From: a virus
Reading direction: 5' to 3' (one strand)
Virus record (IMG/VR): IMGVR_UViG_3300033273_000392
Location: 62,001 to 126,000 of that record
Length of the DNA stretch: 64,000 bases
Below are positions 50,225 through 57,292 of the stretch, piece by piece (position 1 is the first letter of the stretch; every line of letters starts with the position of its first letter). A program made the translations under genes and the position numbers. The notes under the pieces were generated by a model that saw nothing but the letters and a program-made list of their open reading frames with translations, had not been told where the DNA came from and ran no database searches.

Positions 50225-50256
50225 AACTGATTAACCTTACATATGCAATATACGAC
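50225..50256. repeat. 32-base leader repeat, copy A
   Basis: Identical at 31 of 32 positions to 50730-50761. On the minus strand it contains the promoter-like box CGTATATTGCATATG and the start of the leader, and lies just upstream of the LPD29-like gene. The shared element probably gives both units the same regulation. Confidence 0.75.
50245..50254 (-). promoter_or_regulatory. Early-promoter-like box GTATATTGCA
   Basis: It lies 39 bases before the ATG at 50206, with a TTG 21 bases upstream. It is part of the 32-base leader repeat. Confidence 0.48.
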
Positions 50257-50283
50257 AGGATTTTTAAGCATGACAATCTGAAA

Positions 50284-50302
50284 TGTTAAAATTTGTTAAA
50301 AT
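50284..50302 (-). repeat. Pair of TTTTAACA repeats, 10 bases apart
   Basis: Two TGTTAAAAT copies (50284-50292, 50294-50302) spaced by one helical turn, immediately after the stop codon of the upstream gene and upstream of a promoter box. The same arrangement recurs at 50801-50819. Confidence 0.6.
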
Positions 50303-50532
50303 CAACGTTCCATAATAACAAAGTGACCGAAGTAACTGTCAAAGACCTGCAGGAGGTTCTCATAATCAGACTCTCGCATCTCATCGCAAATAGCTTGAGG
50401 ATCGTAGCCTGCCTCAGCCCCGCCGAGCTGCTCAGCAAATCGTTTAGCGTATCCGAGCAGGACAAACGCGTTACCTTCAGGACCGGTGAGATCGATGACG
50501 ATCTCGGTTGCTTCTTCTTTTCTTCGAAACAT
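50302..50532 (-). CDS. Small protein, 76 residues
   Basis: Starts MFRRKEEATEIVIDLTGPEG and contains 'GNAFVLLGYAKRFAEQLGGA', then an acidic helix and a C-terminal 'VFDSYFGHFVIMER'. No family recognised. It lies two bases after its upstream neighbour and is probably co-translated. Confidence 0.66.
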   Translation of the reverse strand: MFRRKEEATEIVIDLTGPEGNAFVLLGYAKRFAEQLGGAEAGYDPQAICDEMRESDYENLLQVFDSYFGHFVIMER

Positions 50533-50534
50533 GA

Positions 50535-50726
50535 TTATTTGTTTTTTTCGTTTTCAATTTCTTTGTCAACCGCATCTGCAATAAAACGCGAAATGTCACG
50601 CTTCTCGCCGATGATTTCGATCAACTGGACGAGAATGCCCATGTTGCCTTCTTTAATTGCTGATTTGATCAGCATATCCTGGGCCGAAGGGGCCATTGAG
50701 AGAATGTGTTTCTTGATATCGATCAT
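50535..50726 (-). CDS. Small protein, 63 residues
   Basis: The start MIDIKKHILSMAPSAQDMLI at 50726 is chosen because longer frames begin inside the terminator at 50761-50792. The chain is helical, with 'GNMGILVQLIEIIGEKRDIS' and a charged C-terminus. Function unknown. The 32-base leader repeat lies just upstream. Confidence 0.66.
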   Translation of the reverse strand: MIDIKKHILSMAPSAQDMLIKSAIKEGNMGILVQLIEIIGEKRDISRFIADAVDKEIENEKNK

Positions 50727-50729
50727 GAG

Positions 50730-50761
50730 TAACTGATTAACCTTACATATGTAATATACGA
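50730..50761. repeat. 32-base leader repeat, copy B
   Basis: The counterpart of 50225-50256, with CGTATATTACATATG in place of CGTATATTGCATATG. It lies directly before the ATG at 50726. Confidence 0.75.
50750..50759 (-). promoter_or_regulatory. Early-promoter-like box GTATATTACA
   Basis: Within the leader repeat, 24 bases before the ATG at 50726. The spacer upstream of it is formed by the terminator T-run, so terminator and promoter overlap. Confidence 0.45.
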
Positions 50762-50792
50762 AAAAAAGCCCAAACAAAAAAATGTTTGGGCT
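50761..50792 (-). terminator. Rho-independent terminator
   Basis: AGCCCAAACA (50767-50776) pairs perfectly with TGTTTGGGCT (50783-50792). On the minus strand seven T follow. It ends transcription of the tagged gene at 50819. Confidence 0.92.
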
Positions 50793-50800
50793 CTTAATAT

Positions 50801-50819
50801 TGTTAAAATATGTTAAAAT
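50801..50819 (-). repeat. Pair of TTTTAACA repeats, 10 bases apart
   Basis: Two TGTTAAAAT copies (50801-50809, 50811-50819) directly after the stop codon at 50819-50821. The spacing and position equal those at 50284-50302. A regulator-binding site is possible. Confidence 0.6.
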
Positions 50820-51313
50820 CAGTCGCAGTTTCCTTCAGCTTCTGTCTCTATGTCTTCAACGTAAATCTTAGAGCTATCAATCCACCTATACTTCCTTGCG
50901 ATATTAGTAACTAGCTTTACGGAAGGAGAGAAGTAGTTAACTGCATCTGTAGATTCACATTCAGCATCCTCAAAGTCAAATACAAACTTCCATGCAAGAG
51001 AACCTACATTTACAGTTCCATCTCCATTAGCAACATAGTCCACATACGAATCATCAATAGGCTCTAGTGGAGTGTACATCTTAAAGTTGCTTATCATTCT
51101 TTTACTAAAGCTATTAAAGTGCCTTTGACAAAGAGCGTCTATTTCAGCAATAAAATCATTGAACTCATCAGCAGGAACATCGCTTGCGTTCTTTTTTGCA
51201 GATATCGCAAGATCAAAATCAGCAGATCCTTCTGACATACAATCTACCTCCCACTTTGGGTCTGGTCCATAGTACTCGTTTACGAAATCTCTAAATCCAC
51301 CTACGTGCTTCAT
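50819..51313 (-). CDS. Capsid-tagged protein, 164 residues
   Basis: Tag MKHVGGFRDFVNEYYGPD with a possible cut after Glu13 (V-N-E). The remainder has an acidic, aromatic composition with 'LDALCQRHFNSFSKRMIS'-like helices and 'GTVNVGSLAWKFVFDFED'. No enzyme motif is recognised. A GATATATA box lies 19 bases before the ATG and a terminator follows the gene, so it is an isolated late unit. Confidence 0.74.
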   Translation of the reverse strand: MKHVGGFRDFVNEYYGPDPKWEVDCMSEGSADFDLAISAKKNASDVPADEFNDFIAEIDALCQRHFNSFSKRMISNFKMYTPLEPIDDSYVDYVANGDGTVNVGSLAWKFVFDFEDAECESTDAVNYFSPSVKLVTNIARKYRWIDSSKIYVEDIETEAEGNCD

Positions 51314-51332
51314 ACTTTAAAAATGTTTTCTT

Positions 51333-51340
51333 TATATATC
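51333..51340 (-). promoter_or_regulatory. GATATATA late-promoter-like box
   Basis: TTAGATATATAAAG, 19 bases before the ATG at 51313, in the 37-base gap after the exonuclease gene. It supports expression of the tagged gene as a separate unit. Confidence 0.5.
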
Positions 51341-51350
51341 TAAGAGTGTA

Positions 51351-52094
51351 TTAAAAAGGGGCTTCGTCTAGCAGAGGCATACCACTGATCTTAAGCATAA
51401 CCTCTGCGGTTGCCTTAATATCCTTTTCACAATATTCTTTAATCTCTTCAAGTCTTCCATTCCAATATGCTTCATTAACCTCAGATCCTTCCATAGCATC
51501 TTTAGGACTGGGGATCCCCATAACTTCAGCAATCAGTCCTAGCTTAGCGCTGTTCCATCCACCAAACTTCCAAATATCTTGCGTATCTAGGAGGCAGTTC
51601 TCCCACGGCTTCTGCTTTTGAAAGTGGAATGCAGCAGGAACTGCCACTTCATTTACAAGAGCTCGCTTTACAAGATACGGCATATCAAATCCCTTGATGT
51701 TATGTCCGACCCAAAGCATCTTAGGGTACTTGTTCATAACCTTAGTTGCAAACTCCATAAAGTTAGAAAGAACTTTCTTTTCGTCATCTCCATAAGTTGA
51801 GCTACATGAAAACTTGTATGGCATTCCGTATTCATCAAACTTTATCTGACCAAACGAGATGCAAACGATCTTACCCCATTCGGGCCATAGTCCAGCCATA
51901 CGAGGCCACATTTCGTGCGGATCTTGAATATCACCAAGCTCTTCTGGATTCTGCTGTCTAAGTTGAAGTGACTTGTATGCCCAGTAATTCTCTAGGGCAG
52001 GATTCTTATCAATCGTTTCTTGAAACGTTTCTGTTTGCGTAGTGGTCTCTATATCAATAAAGACCATTTGCTTTAGTTCTTCTGGATTGTACAT
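51351..52094 (-). CDS. DEDD-type 3'-5' exonuclease
   Basis: A 247-residue exonuclease of the DnaQ/PolB-exo superfamily. Exo I is FIDIETTTQ with Asp14 and Glu16; Exo II is 'MLWVGHNIKGFDMPYLVKRA' with Asn and Asp; Exo III is 'EYCEKDIKATAEVMLKI' with Tyr/Asp spacing typical of DEDDy-like members. The stand-alone architecture without a polymerase part is common in large phages. It may degrade DNA or proofread together with a polymerase encoded elsewhere. Confidence 0.88.
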   Translation of the reverse strand: MYNPEELKQMVFIDIETTTQTETFQETIDKNPALENYWAYKSLQLRQQNPEELGDIQDPHEMWPRMAGLWPEWGKIVCISFGQIKFDEYGMPYKFSCSSTYGDDEKKVLSNFMEFATKVMNKYPKMLWVGHNIKGFDMPYLVKRALVNEVAVPAAFHFQKQKPWENCLLDTQDIWKFGGWNSAKLGLIAEVMGIPSPKDAMEGSEVNEAYWNGRLEEIKEYCEKDIKATAEVMLKISGMPLLDEAPF

Positions 52095-52138
52095 AGCGTA
52101 TTAGTATCTCATAGTTATATGAGAATACGCCATAATGT

Positions 52139-52384
52139 TTAAGATACTGGTCCGTCCCAGCCCTGATTATCCCAGTCTCTTGCTGATCTTAAATCGGAAT
52201 ATGCTTGATATGGAAGCACAACTTGCACGTATCCTCCGCTTACAGAATACGGAGCCTCTTCATGTGAATGCCAGTATGGCGGAGCATTTTTGATTCTTCC
52301 ATTTAGAAAATCAAATAGCTCGTCAATTTGCATATGGTGAACCCATAAGACGATTTGCATGCATTTCATATTAGCTTTTCCCAT
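52139..52384 (-). CDS. Small protein, 81 residues
   Basis: Starts MGKANMKCMQIVLWVHHMQI; ATGs at codons 6 and 9 are alternatives. It contains 'HSHEEAPYSVSGGYVQVVLP' and many aromatic residues and Asp. No family recognised. It starts six bases after the ATP-grasp stop. Confidence 0.62.
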   Translation of the reverse strand: MGKANMKCMQIVLWVHHMQIDELFDFLNGRIKNAPPYWHSHEEAPYSVSGGYVQVVLPYQAYSDLRSARDWDNQGWDGPVS

Positions 52385-52389
52385 ATTAA

Positions 52390-53337
52390 TTAACTTTGAA
52401 TTTCAAATCTGTCAGGCTCAAGATCTAACGTCTTTTTATCTAGATATTCACTAAAATCAGATAACTCCTTATCAGCATCATCAGATAACTCCCTTCCATA
52501 GAAGTCCTTAAATAGAACTCTATATGCCTGAACAGTTATATCAAATGGTACACCTGGTTGTGAATTACTTTCTATAATGTAAACCTTTCCGTCTTTGTCC
52601 TCCATCACATCAAAGCAAATGTATGGGAGATCTTTGAATATCCTGCAATACTTGGATATGACTTCTTTAAAGGAATCAGGGACGTTCTCTGGATTTCTCT
52701 TTATATACTTAAACGACATCTTTTCCTCTCCCTTACCATCTCCACTTTTAGCTTTGTCGTTCATAGGCTTTCTTTCCATCCATGCAAATATCTCGCCTTT
52801 AAAGCAAACTAGACGATGCTCGGATTTCTTATCAATATATTGTGAATAAACTTCTAGCTTACTATGGTCTGCTGAATCAAATGACTCCTGATCCTTAAAA
52901 ACTTGAATGCCTAGGCCAGAATGTCCGCTAGACGGTTTAGCTATCATTGGAAAACCTATCTTCTCGATAGCTTCATCTTTATCAAAAGAAGTTTTAGGAA
53001 TATTTTCATCGTCACCGACAATCTCATGGAACTTCTTTTTTGACCCCGACATTTCAATAAACTCTGGCTTATTGTACACTTTATCTGGATCGATAAGGCC
53101 ATCATCAATAAGAGCCTTTACTACTTTGGAATTATACGTCAATACAGGAAACTCTGGATTTATCTCCATGTCCTTGTAGTTATCTAAATTAACCTGTACA
53201 AAGAAGTTATCGCCAGCAAAGCCTTTATAGCTCCACCAGCGATGACCACTTTTAGGATCGATAGCAAGATAGATTTTATGTAAATCTCCTTGCCTCTTCT
53301 CAGAAACAAACTGTTCAAAAAGCTTGAATTTACCCAT
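52390..53337 (-). CDS. Capsid-tagged ATP-grasp ligase, RimK-like
   Basis: The ATG at 53337 (MGKFKLFEQFVSEKRQGD) gives the shared tag with a possible cut after Glu13; the longer frame needs a TTG. The ATP-grasp signatures are 'FPMIAKPSSGHSGLGIQVFK' (P-loop-like), 'YSQYIDKKSEHRLVCFKGEI' and 'VYIIESNSQPGVPFDITVQA' (metal-binding Glu/Asn). They fit carboxylate-amine ligases of the RimK/GshB group. RimK adds glutamates to ribosomal protein S6, but the target here is unknown. The tag suggests delivery with the DNA. A GATATATA box ends four bases before the ATG. Confidence 0.82.
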   Translation of the reverse strand: MGKFKLFEQFVSEKRQGDLHKIYLAIDPKSGHRWWSYKGFAGDNFFVQVNLDNYKDMEINPEFPVLTYNSKVVKALIDDGLIDPDKVYNKPEFIEMSGSKKKFHEIVGDDENIPKTSFDKDEAIEKIGFPMIAKPSSGHSGLGIQVFKDQESFDSADHSKLEVYSQYIDKKSEHRLVCFKGEIFAWMERKPMNDKAKSGDGKGEEKMSFKYIKRNPENVPDSFKEVISKYCRIFKDLPYICFDVMEDKDGKVYIIESNSQPGVPFDITVQAYRVLFKDFYGRELSDDADKELSDFSEYLDKKTLDLEPDRFEIQS

Positions 53338-53341
53338 AAGG

Positions 53342-53349
53342 TATATATC
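53342..53349 (-). promoter_or_regulatory. GATATATA box four bases before an ATG
   Basis: TTGGATATATA, then CCTT and the ATG at 53337. It overlaps the TTG that would otherwise extend the ATP-grasp frame, which supports the ATG as the start. Confidence 0.5.
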
Positions 53350-53353
53350 CAAG

Positions 53354-53791
53354 TTAGCTTCCAGGAAAAACTTCGATCGTTCTTTCTTCTTTAACTAAAT
53401 CGCCCCATACTCCAGAGTAGCGAGTACCCTTTACAATATGATTGTCAATCCAATGGTAATGACCGCCTCTTGGCTTATTCATAAGAAGACCATGATACTT
53501 AAAGCCATGTTTATCAAGCCACTCCTCGGTAATATCTCTCACATCCTCAGTACGAGATGTAAAGAATGTGATTATATGTCCCTCGTCGTACCAGCGGTTT
53601 AGTGTTTCTACTGCATCTGGAAATGGAAGAACATGTTTCATTCTTTCAGGCTCCTCATTAGGTACATCATCAGTTACCGTTCCATCGATATCGATTAAAT
53701 AGTTTTTAACACCTTCTGGTAATTGTGGACTTGCCAAATGTCCCTCGTCGTCAAACGCCATATTAAGCGCTAAGTTTATTTCTTTCTTCAT
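53354..53791 (-). CDS. HAD-family phosphatase, 145 residues
   Basis: The HAD nucleophile motif is YLIDIDGTVTDDVP near residue 30, followed by 'GHIITFFTSRTEDVRDITEE' with the conserved Ser/Thr, 'LLMNKPRGGHYHWIDN' and an acidic end. Small HAD proteins of this kind often sit in sugar-modification loci. Here it follows the GT25/hydroxylase gene after six bases. A role in supplying or recycling sugar phosphates for glycosylation is inferred only from position. Confidence 0.82.
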   Translation of the reverse strand: MKKEINLALNMAFDDEGHLASPQLPEGVKNYLIDIDGTVTDDVPNEEPERMKHVLPFPDAVETLNRWYDEGHIITFFTSRTEDVRDITEEWLDKHGFKYHGLLMNKPRGGHYHWIDNHIVKGTRYSGVWGDLVKEERTIEVFPGS

Positions 53792-53797
53792 GTTGAA

Positions 53798-55105
53798 TTA
53801 GTTTTGTTTTCTCATAAAAGACACGCAGATATATCTTTTTCCAGAGTATATCGGACGTGCGCCGTGAAGGTGTGTGACCATTCCAGGATGGAGAGTAGCC
53901 GTTCCTACTCTTTCTGGATTAGATAGTAAGTTGTATTTAGGGAACCATGTTCCGCCGCCATCAAATTCATCATTTAGTTTTACAACCATTGTTATATGGC
54001 TAAAGTCATGATGTAGTGACAAGTGAGACTGCCGGTCTGTCGTGTATCTTGCTAAAAAGTTTTCACTAAACATGGTTCTCCAACCCTTTCCTTCTAGTGT
54101 CCATAGATGAATACAGAGAGGGTATATAACCTCTTTAAGAACTCGACTATAAATGTTTTGAAGGCCTATGTCTTGCAAAAGCACGTCGTTAGTTGGATAA
54201 AACTCATGTCTATCTACAGTCCAATTATCTTTAGCTTCTGCCAATGCAATTGCATCTTTACAGAATTTTTCAGTAAATAGCTGAAACTCAAACACGTTGT
54301 CACCTAGATCATCAATCATAAGATCGTATTCTCCTTTACGCAAAGTCGTATTTACATACTTTTGCATCCAAGAATCCCAATCAGAGTCATCTAGAATTTC
54401 AAAGTACTCATTGGTTTGTGGATTACCGTGCCCGATAGTAGAAGTTTGTGCATTAGACGTTTGCTTTATCCAGTCTACTTTAGTAGCAAATGCCTTTATC
54501 TTCTTTTCAGGAAATAGTTCATTTACATCGTTTCTAGGATGCCGCAAAAAGGTAGCCGGTAAAAACTCATCAACTGGGATTATATTAGATCTAAGATTTA
54601 CGTAATCTAAGAGTTTACTAGCACCGACCTTAGTAAGAACGTATGCATGTGAACAATATGAGTTTAAAGGCATACATATATCTTCAGTAACTGAAAGCTC
54701 TGCTTCTTTGTTCAGCGCGTTTCTACCAAGATATATGAAATCCCATTTAGGTACTTTATCTAAATTTAATTGGCTAATTGCCTTTACTCCTTTAAAGTCC
54801 TCTTCTAGAACTAAAACGACATCTTCATCTCCTTCCGCAATCTTTTTCCATATTTCCATGTGACTTAACGTACATCCTATTTCACCTGGAAGTACTTGCC
54901 TATTCCACCAATCGTTATTAGAACCTTCAAGCTTCCATCCAGAATACGCTGAAAATGGCTCTATATTACTAGGTACATTATTTCCGTCAATTGCTGTAAA
55001 GATCTCGTACCCTGCTCTATTGCTTAGACCGAGTTTTCCCATTCGATCTATAATATCTGCATTAGACTTTTTAAGATTAATTACATAAATCTTTTCTATA
55101 TTCAT
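53798..55105 (-). CDS. Bifunctional collagen-type GT25 galactosyltransferase / lysyl hydroxylase-like protein
   Basis: The ATG at 55105 forms an ATGA overlap with the previous stop and gives MNIEKIYVINLKKS, the standard GT25 start; upstream ATGs lie in that gene. Residues 1-230 match GT25: 'GEIGCTLSHMEIWKK' at 74-88, 'VLEEDF' at 99-104, 'WDFIYLGR' at 121-128 and 'IPVDEFLPATFLRHP' at 176-190, as in COLGALT. Residues of about 345-435 match PLOD lysyl hydroxylases: His365-x-Asp367 in LSLHHDF, 'FDGGGTWFPKYN' at 381-392, His412 in 'LHPGMVTHLHGARP' and Arg424 in GKRYICVSF, with the spacing of the animal enzymes. It would hydroxylate Lys and galactosylate it; the fibres upstream are the likely substrates. 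Confidence 0.88.
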   Translation of the reverse strand: MNIEKIYVINLKKSNADIIDRMGKLGLSNRAGYEIFTAIDGNNVPSNIEPFSAYSGWKLEGSNNDWWNRQVLPGEIGCTLSHMEIWKKIAEGDEDVVLVLEEDFKGVKAISQLNLDKVPKWDFIYLGRNALNKEAELSVTEDICMPLNSYCSHAYVLTKVGASKLLDYVNLRSNIIPVDEFLPATFLRHPRNDVNELFPEKKIKAFATKVDWIKQTSNAQTSTIGHGNPQTNEYFEILDDSDWDSWMQKYVNTTLRKGEYDLMIDDLGDNVFEFQLFTEKFCKDAIALAEAKDNWTVDRHEFYPTNDVLLQDIGLQNIYSRVLKEVIYPLCIHLWTLEGKGWRTMFSENFLARYTTDRQSHLSLHHDFSHITMVVKLNDEFDGGGTWFPKYNLLSNPERVGTATLHPGMVTHLHGARPIYSGKRYICVSFMRKQN

Positions 55106-56127
55106 AGTGATTCTATAAGTTTTTTCCAATCGTACGACCTCGATGACCACGTTTGATTCTTGGACCAGCTGATACAATCCTTCCGTATCCTTTCTATTAT
55201 GTTAGAACTGCTATGTTCTAATATAGATGTGGCTTCATTATATCTACTAACCTTATAATCTAATATGATTCCGGAATGTATTGTTTCATTTAAAGCCGCA
55301 ATATTAGTAGTAATCGGTATCACGCCCGCGTATTGCATTTCTAAGGCAGTAATACAATACGTTTCTTCATATCCTGTTAAATACATCCAATAGTCTGACT
55401 TAAGCATTGCTGCGTGCAAATCTTCTTGAGAAACACTTCCGTGAATAGTAATTCCATCTTGTCTTACTAAATGAGATAATCTATCCATATCGCCAGAAGC
55501 ATAGTCAGGATAGTATACGTTTAACGTGGCTTCTGGTTTTACTTCTTTTATTCTACTCCAGTTTTCTAATAAGTGTGATAGCCCCCTACTCGGCGCAGAA
55601 CTCCATATAAAACTATCCTTTATCTTTCTAGGTCTTCCATGAAACGAGCTAAGGTCTATCCCATTCCCTATGACTTCTATATTATCAACACCATACTTAT
55701 TTGACCATTGATTTTTATGCCATTCGGTAAGGCATACTATTTTAGAAAGCTTTTGATTATTAAGAAGCGTTTTACTTTGGGGAATCTTCTTTCCGTTCCA
55801 CCAAGCGTGATAGTCTGTATTGTGTGCCCAAAAGATCTTCTTAGCGCCATATTTCTCGAACTCTAATAAGAAGTGGATATAACTAGCACCTATAATTACA
55901 TCAAAGTGATTAAAGTATTGCTTGTGGAGTTTATGCGTGGGAATCCATTCTACTAAACCAAACTTTCCAGGAAGAACATTCCCAGATACGAATACTTCCC
56001 AACCAAACCTGCTTAGCTCTTCAGAAAGCTTTATGCATGCTAGTTCTGTACCTCCAATACCGGAAGTCTTAATAGTATCTGGATTAAATGGCTTCTTCTG
56101 ATAGCCTACATAAATTAGTATGCGCAT
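55102..56127 (-). CDS. GT-B fold glycosyltransferase (GT4-like)
   Basis: A 341-residue enzyme starting MRILIYVGYQKKPFNPDTIK. 'SGIGGTELACIKLSEELS' is the N-terminal Gly-rich loop of GT-B enzymes, and 'VIGNGIDLSSFHGRPRK' the hinge region. The donor-site part is 'SDYWMYLTGYEETYCITALE' with the E-x7-E motif, followed by 'MQYAGVIPITTNIAALNETI'. It precedes and overlaps the GT25/hydroxylase gene by four bases, so the two are translated together. It could add a second sugar to the galactosyl-hydroxylysine, analogous to glucosylation in animal collagen; an alternative is a lipid or DNA glycosylation role. Confidence 0.85.
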   Translation of the reverse strand: MRILIYVGYQKKPFNPDTIKTSGIGGTELACIKLSEELSRFGWEVFVSGNVLPGKFGLVEWIPTHKLHKQYFNHFDVIIGASYIHFLLEFEKYGAKKIFWAHNTDYHAWWNGKKIPQSKTLLNNQKLSKIVCLTEWHKNQWSNKYGVDNIEVIGNGIDLSSFHGRPRKIKDSFIWSSAPSRGLSHLLENWSRIKEVKPEATLNVYYPDYASGDMDRLSHLVRQDGITIHGSVSQEDLHAAMLKSDYWMYLTGYEETYCITALEMQYAGVIPITTNIAALNETIHSGIILDYKVSRYNEATSILEHSSSNIIERIRKDCISWSKNQTWSSRSYDWKKLIESL

Positions 56128-56154
56128 ATAAACCCGTTTAGGATTTATATATTA

Positions 56155-56364
56155 TCATTCCTGAGACGAGAGATGTTCAACAATAAGACATGGTTTACAA
56201 TAACGACATGATACTTCGGTGCCTATTTCTTCATCATCGGAAGGAAGCTCGTGTGTTTTCCATTCAAAATCAAAAACACCGTTATCGTCATATACGTTAT
56301 ACGCGCCGGCTTCACATTTAGAAGTACCGCTTGACATTGTTTGTTGGCAATTAGTGCAATCCAT
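56155..56364 (-). CDS. Small Cys-rich putative zinc protein, 69 residues
   Basis: Starts MDCTNCQQTMSSGTSKCEAG and contains two Cys pairs, C-x-x-C at 3-6 and CRYCKPC near 53-59, spaced as in a small zinc ribbon. It shares one base with the MAM-like adhesin gene (TAATG). Function unknown; it may be a small accessory factor for fibre assembly. Confidence 0.72.
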   Translation of the reverse strand: MDCTNCQQTMSSGTSKCEAGAYNVYDDNGVFDFEWKTHELPSDDEEIGTEVSCRYCKPCLIVEHLSSQE

Positions 56365-57281
56365 TATTCTTCTCCTGTTACTGTTATACCATCCAGGGCA
56401 AAGTCAGCTCTAAAATATTTTACATCCGACATGACAAAATGAAGATAAACTGAGGATTGACCTGCAAGTGAGTTTAAGTCTACTTCTGCCTTTCTCCAAA
56501 GAGCTGAGTTTGATGTTTGTTGACCTCCTGAAATTCTATTTGATGTAGCTGTCGTAGATCCCGTATCATTCGTCCATCTAGTTATATTCAATCCGCCAGT
56601 AGAAACGTTTTGTAAACCTGAGTTAGTTACGACCTCTGATATTCTACTAGAGTCGGTTGCTGAAGTTGTAGCGGCAATTGCAAAGTCATGTGATGTTGAA
56701 TCTGAAGACGCAGTGGCTAGAGAGTATATATGAAACCAAAAATTTAACTTAAGTGTATTATTACTTAACGCGTTACTAAAATCAAGCTCTGGTGAAATTA
56801 GGGCATGTGCTTGCCCACTACTAGAATAACCGCCACCGGCTGCAGCAGATGACGATTCATAATAGATGTATCGATTCGTGTTACTTTGTGTTCCTGTAGT
56901 AGCACTTACGCCGCCTGATAAACCACCGTTAGGACCAGTCCCTGAAGATCCTGTTGCATTATAGTCAAATCTCCATCCATACGTACCAACTAAGGTAGAA
57001 CTAGATGGGTTTACATTAAATGTTTGTGAGTACGCTCCTGGCAAGCCAAATACCACATGCGAGTCTATACCAACAGTCCATCCAGTAGGCAGCATTTGTG
57101 AAGTATATCCACCGGTCGTCCAATCTTGAGTAAGATAAGTTGTAGCCGTGCCACTGCTACCTGAGCCTCCACCAGACGATCCCCTAGCAAAACCTAAAAG
57201 TTTATTTATGCTAGACCATCCACGCCCAGTTCTTTTTGAGATGTTACTTACGTCTACTCCTGTCTGTTTAGATATTGCCAT
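56364..57281 (-). CDS. Tail adhesin with MAM/lectin-like domain
   Basis: A 305-residue protein. The short N-terminal helix part (MAISKQTGVDVSNISKRTGR) is followed by a Gly/Ser linker (SSGGGSGSSGTATTYLTQ), then a beta-rich domain resembling MAM or laminin-G-like jelly rolls: 'ISPELDFSNALSNNTLKLNF' followed by 'WFHIYSLATASSDSTSHDFA', and the closing 'YLHFVMSDVKYFRADFALDG'. Such domains bind sugars or proteins. The position right after two fibre genes suggests a receptor-binding protein. 11 bases separate it from the upstream fibre gene. Confidence 0.78.
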   Translation of the reverse strand: MAISKQTGVDVSNISKRTGRGWSSINKLLGFARGSSGGGSGSSGTATTYLTQDWTTGGYTSQMLPTGWTVGIDSHVVFGLPGAYSQTFNVNPSSSTLVGTYGWRFDYNATGSSGTGPNGGLSGGVSATTGTQSNTNRYIYYESSSAAAGGGYSSSGQAHALISPELDFSNALSNNTLKLNFWFHIYSLATASSDSTSHDFAIAATTSATDSSRISEVVTNSGLQNVSTGGLNITRWTNDTGSTTATSNRISGGQQTSNSALWRKAEVDLNSLAGQSSVYLHFVMSDVKYFRADFALDGITVTGEE

Positions 57282-57292
57282 GTGTAGTTAAT

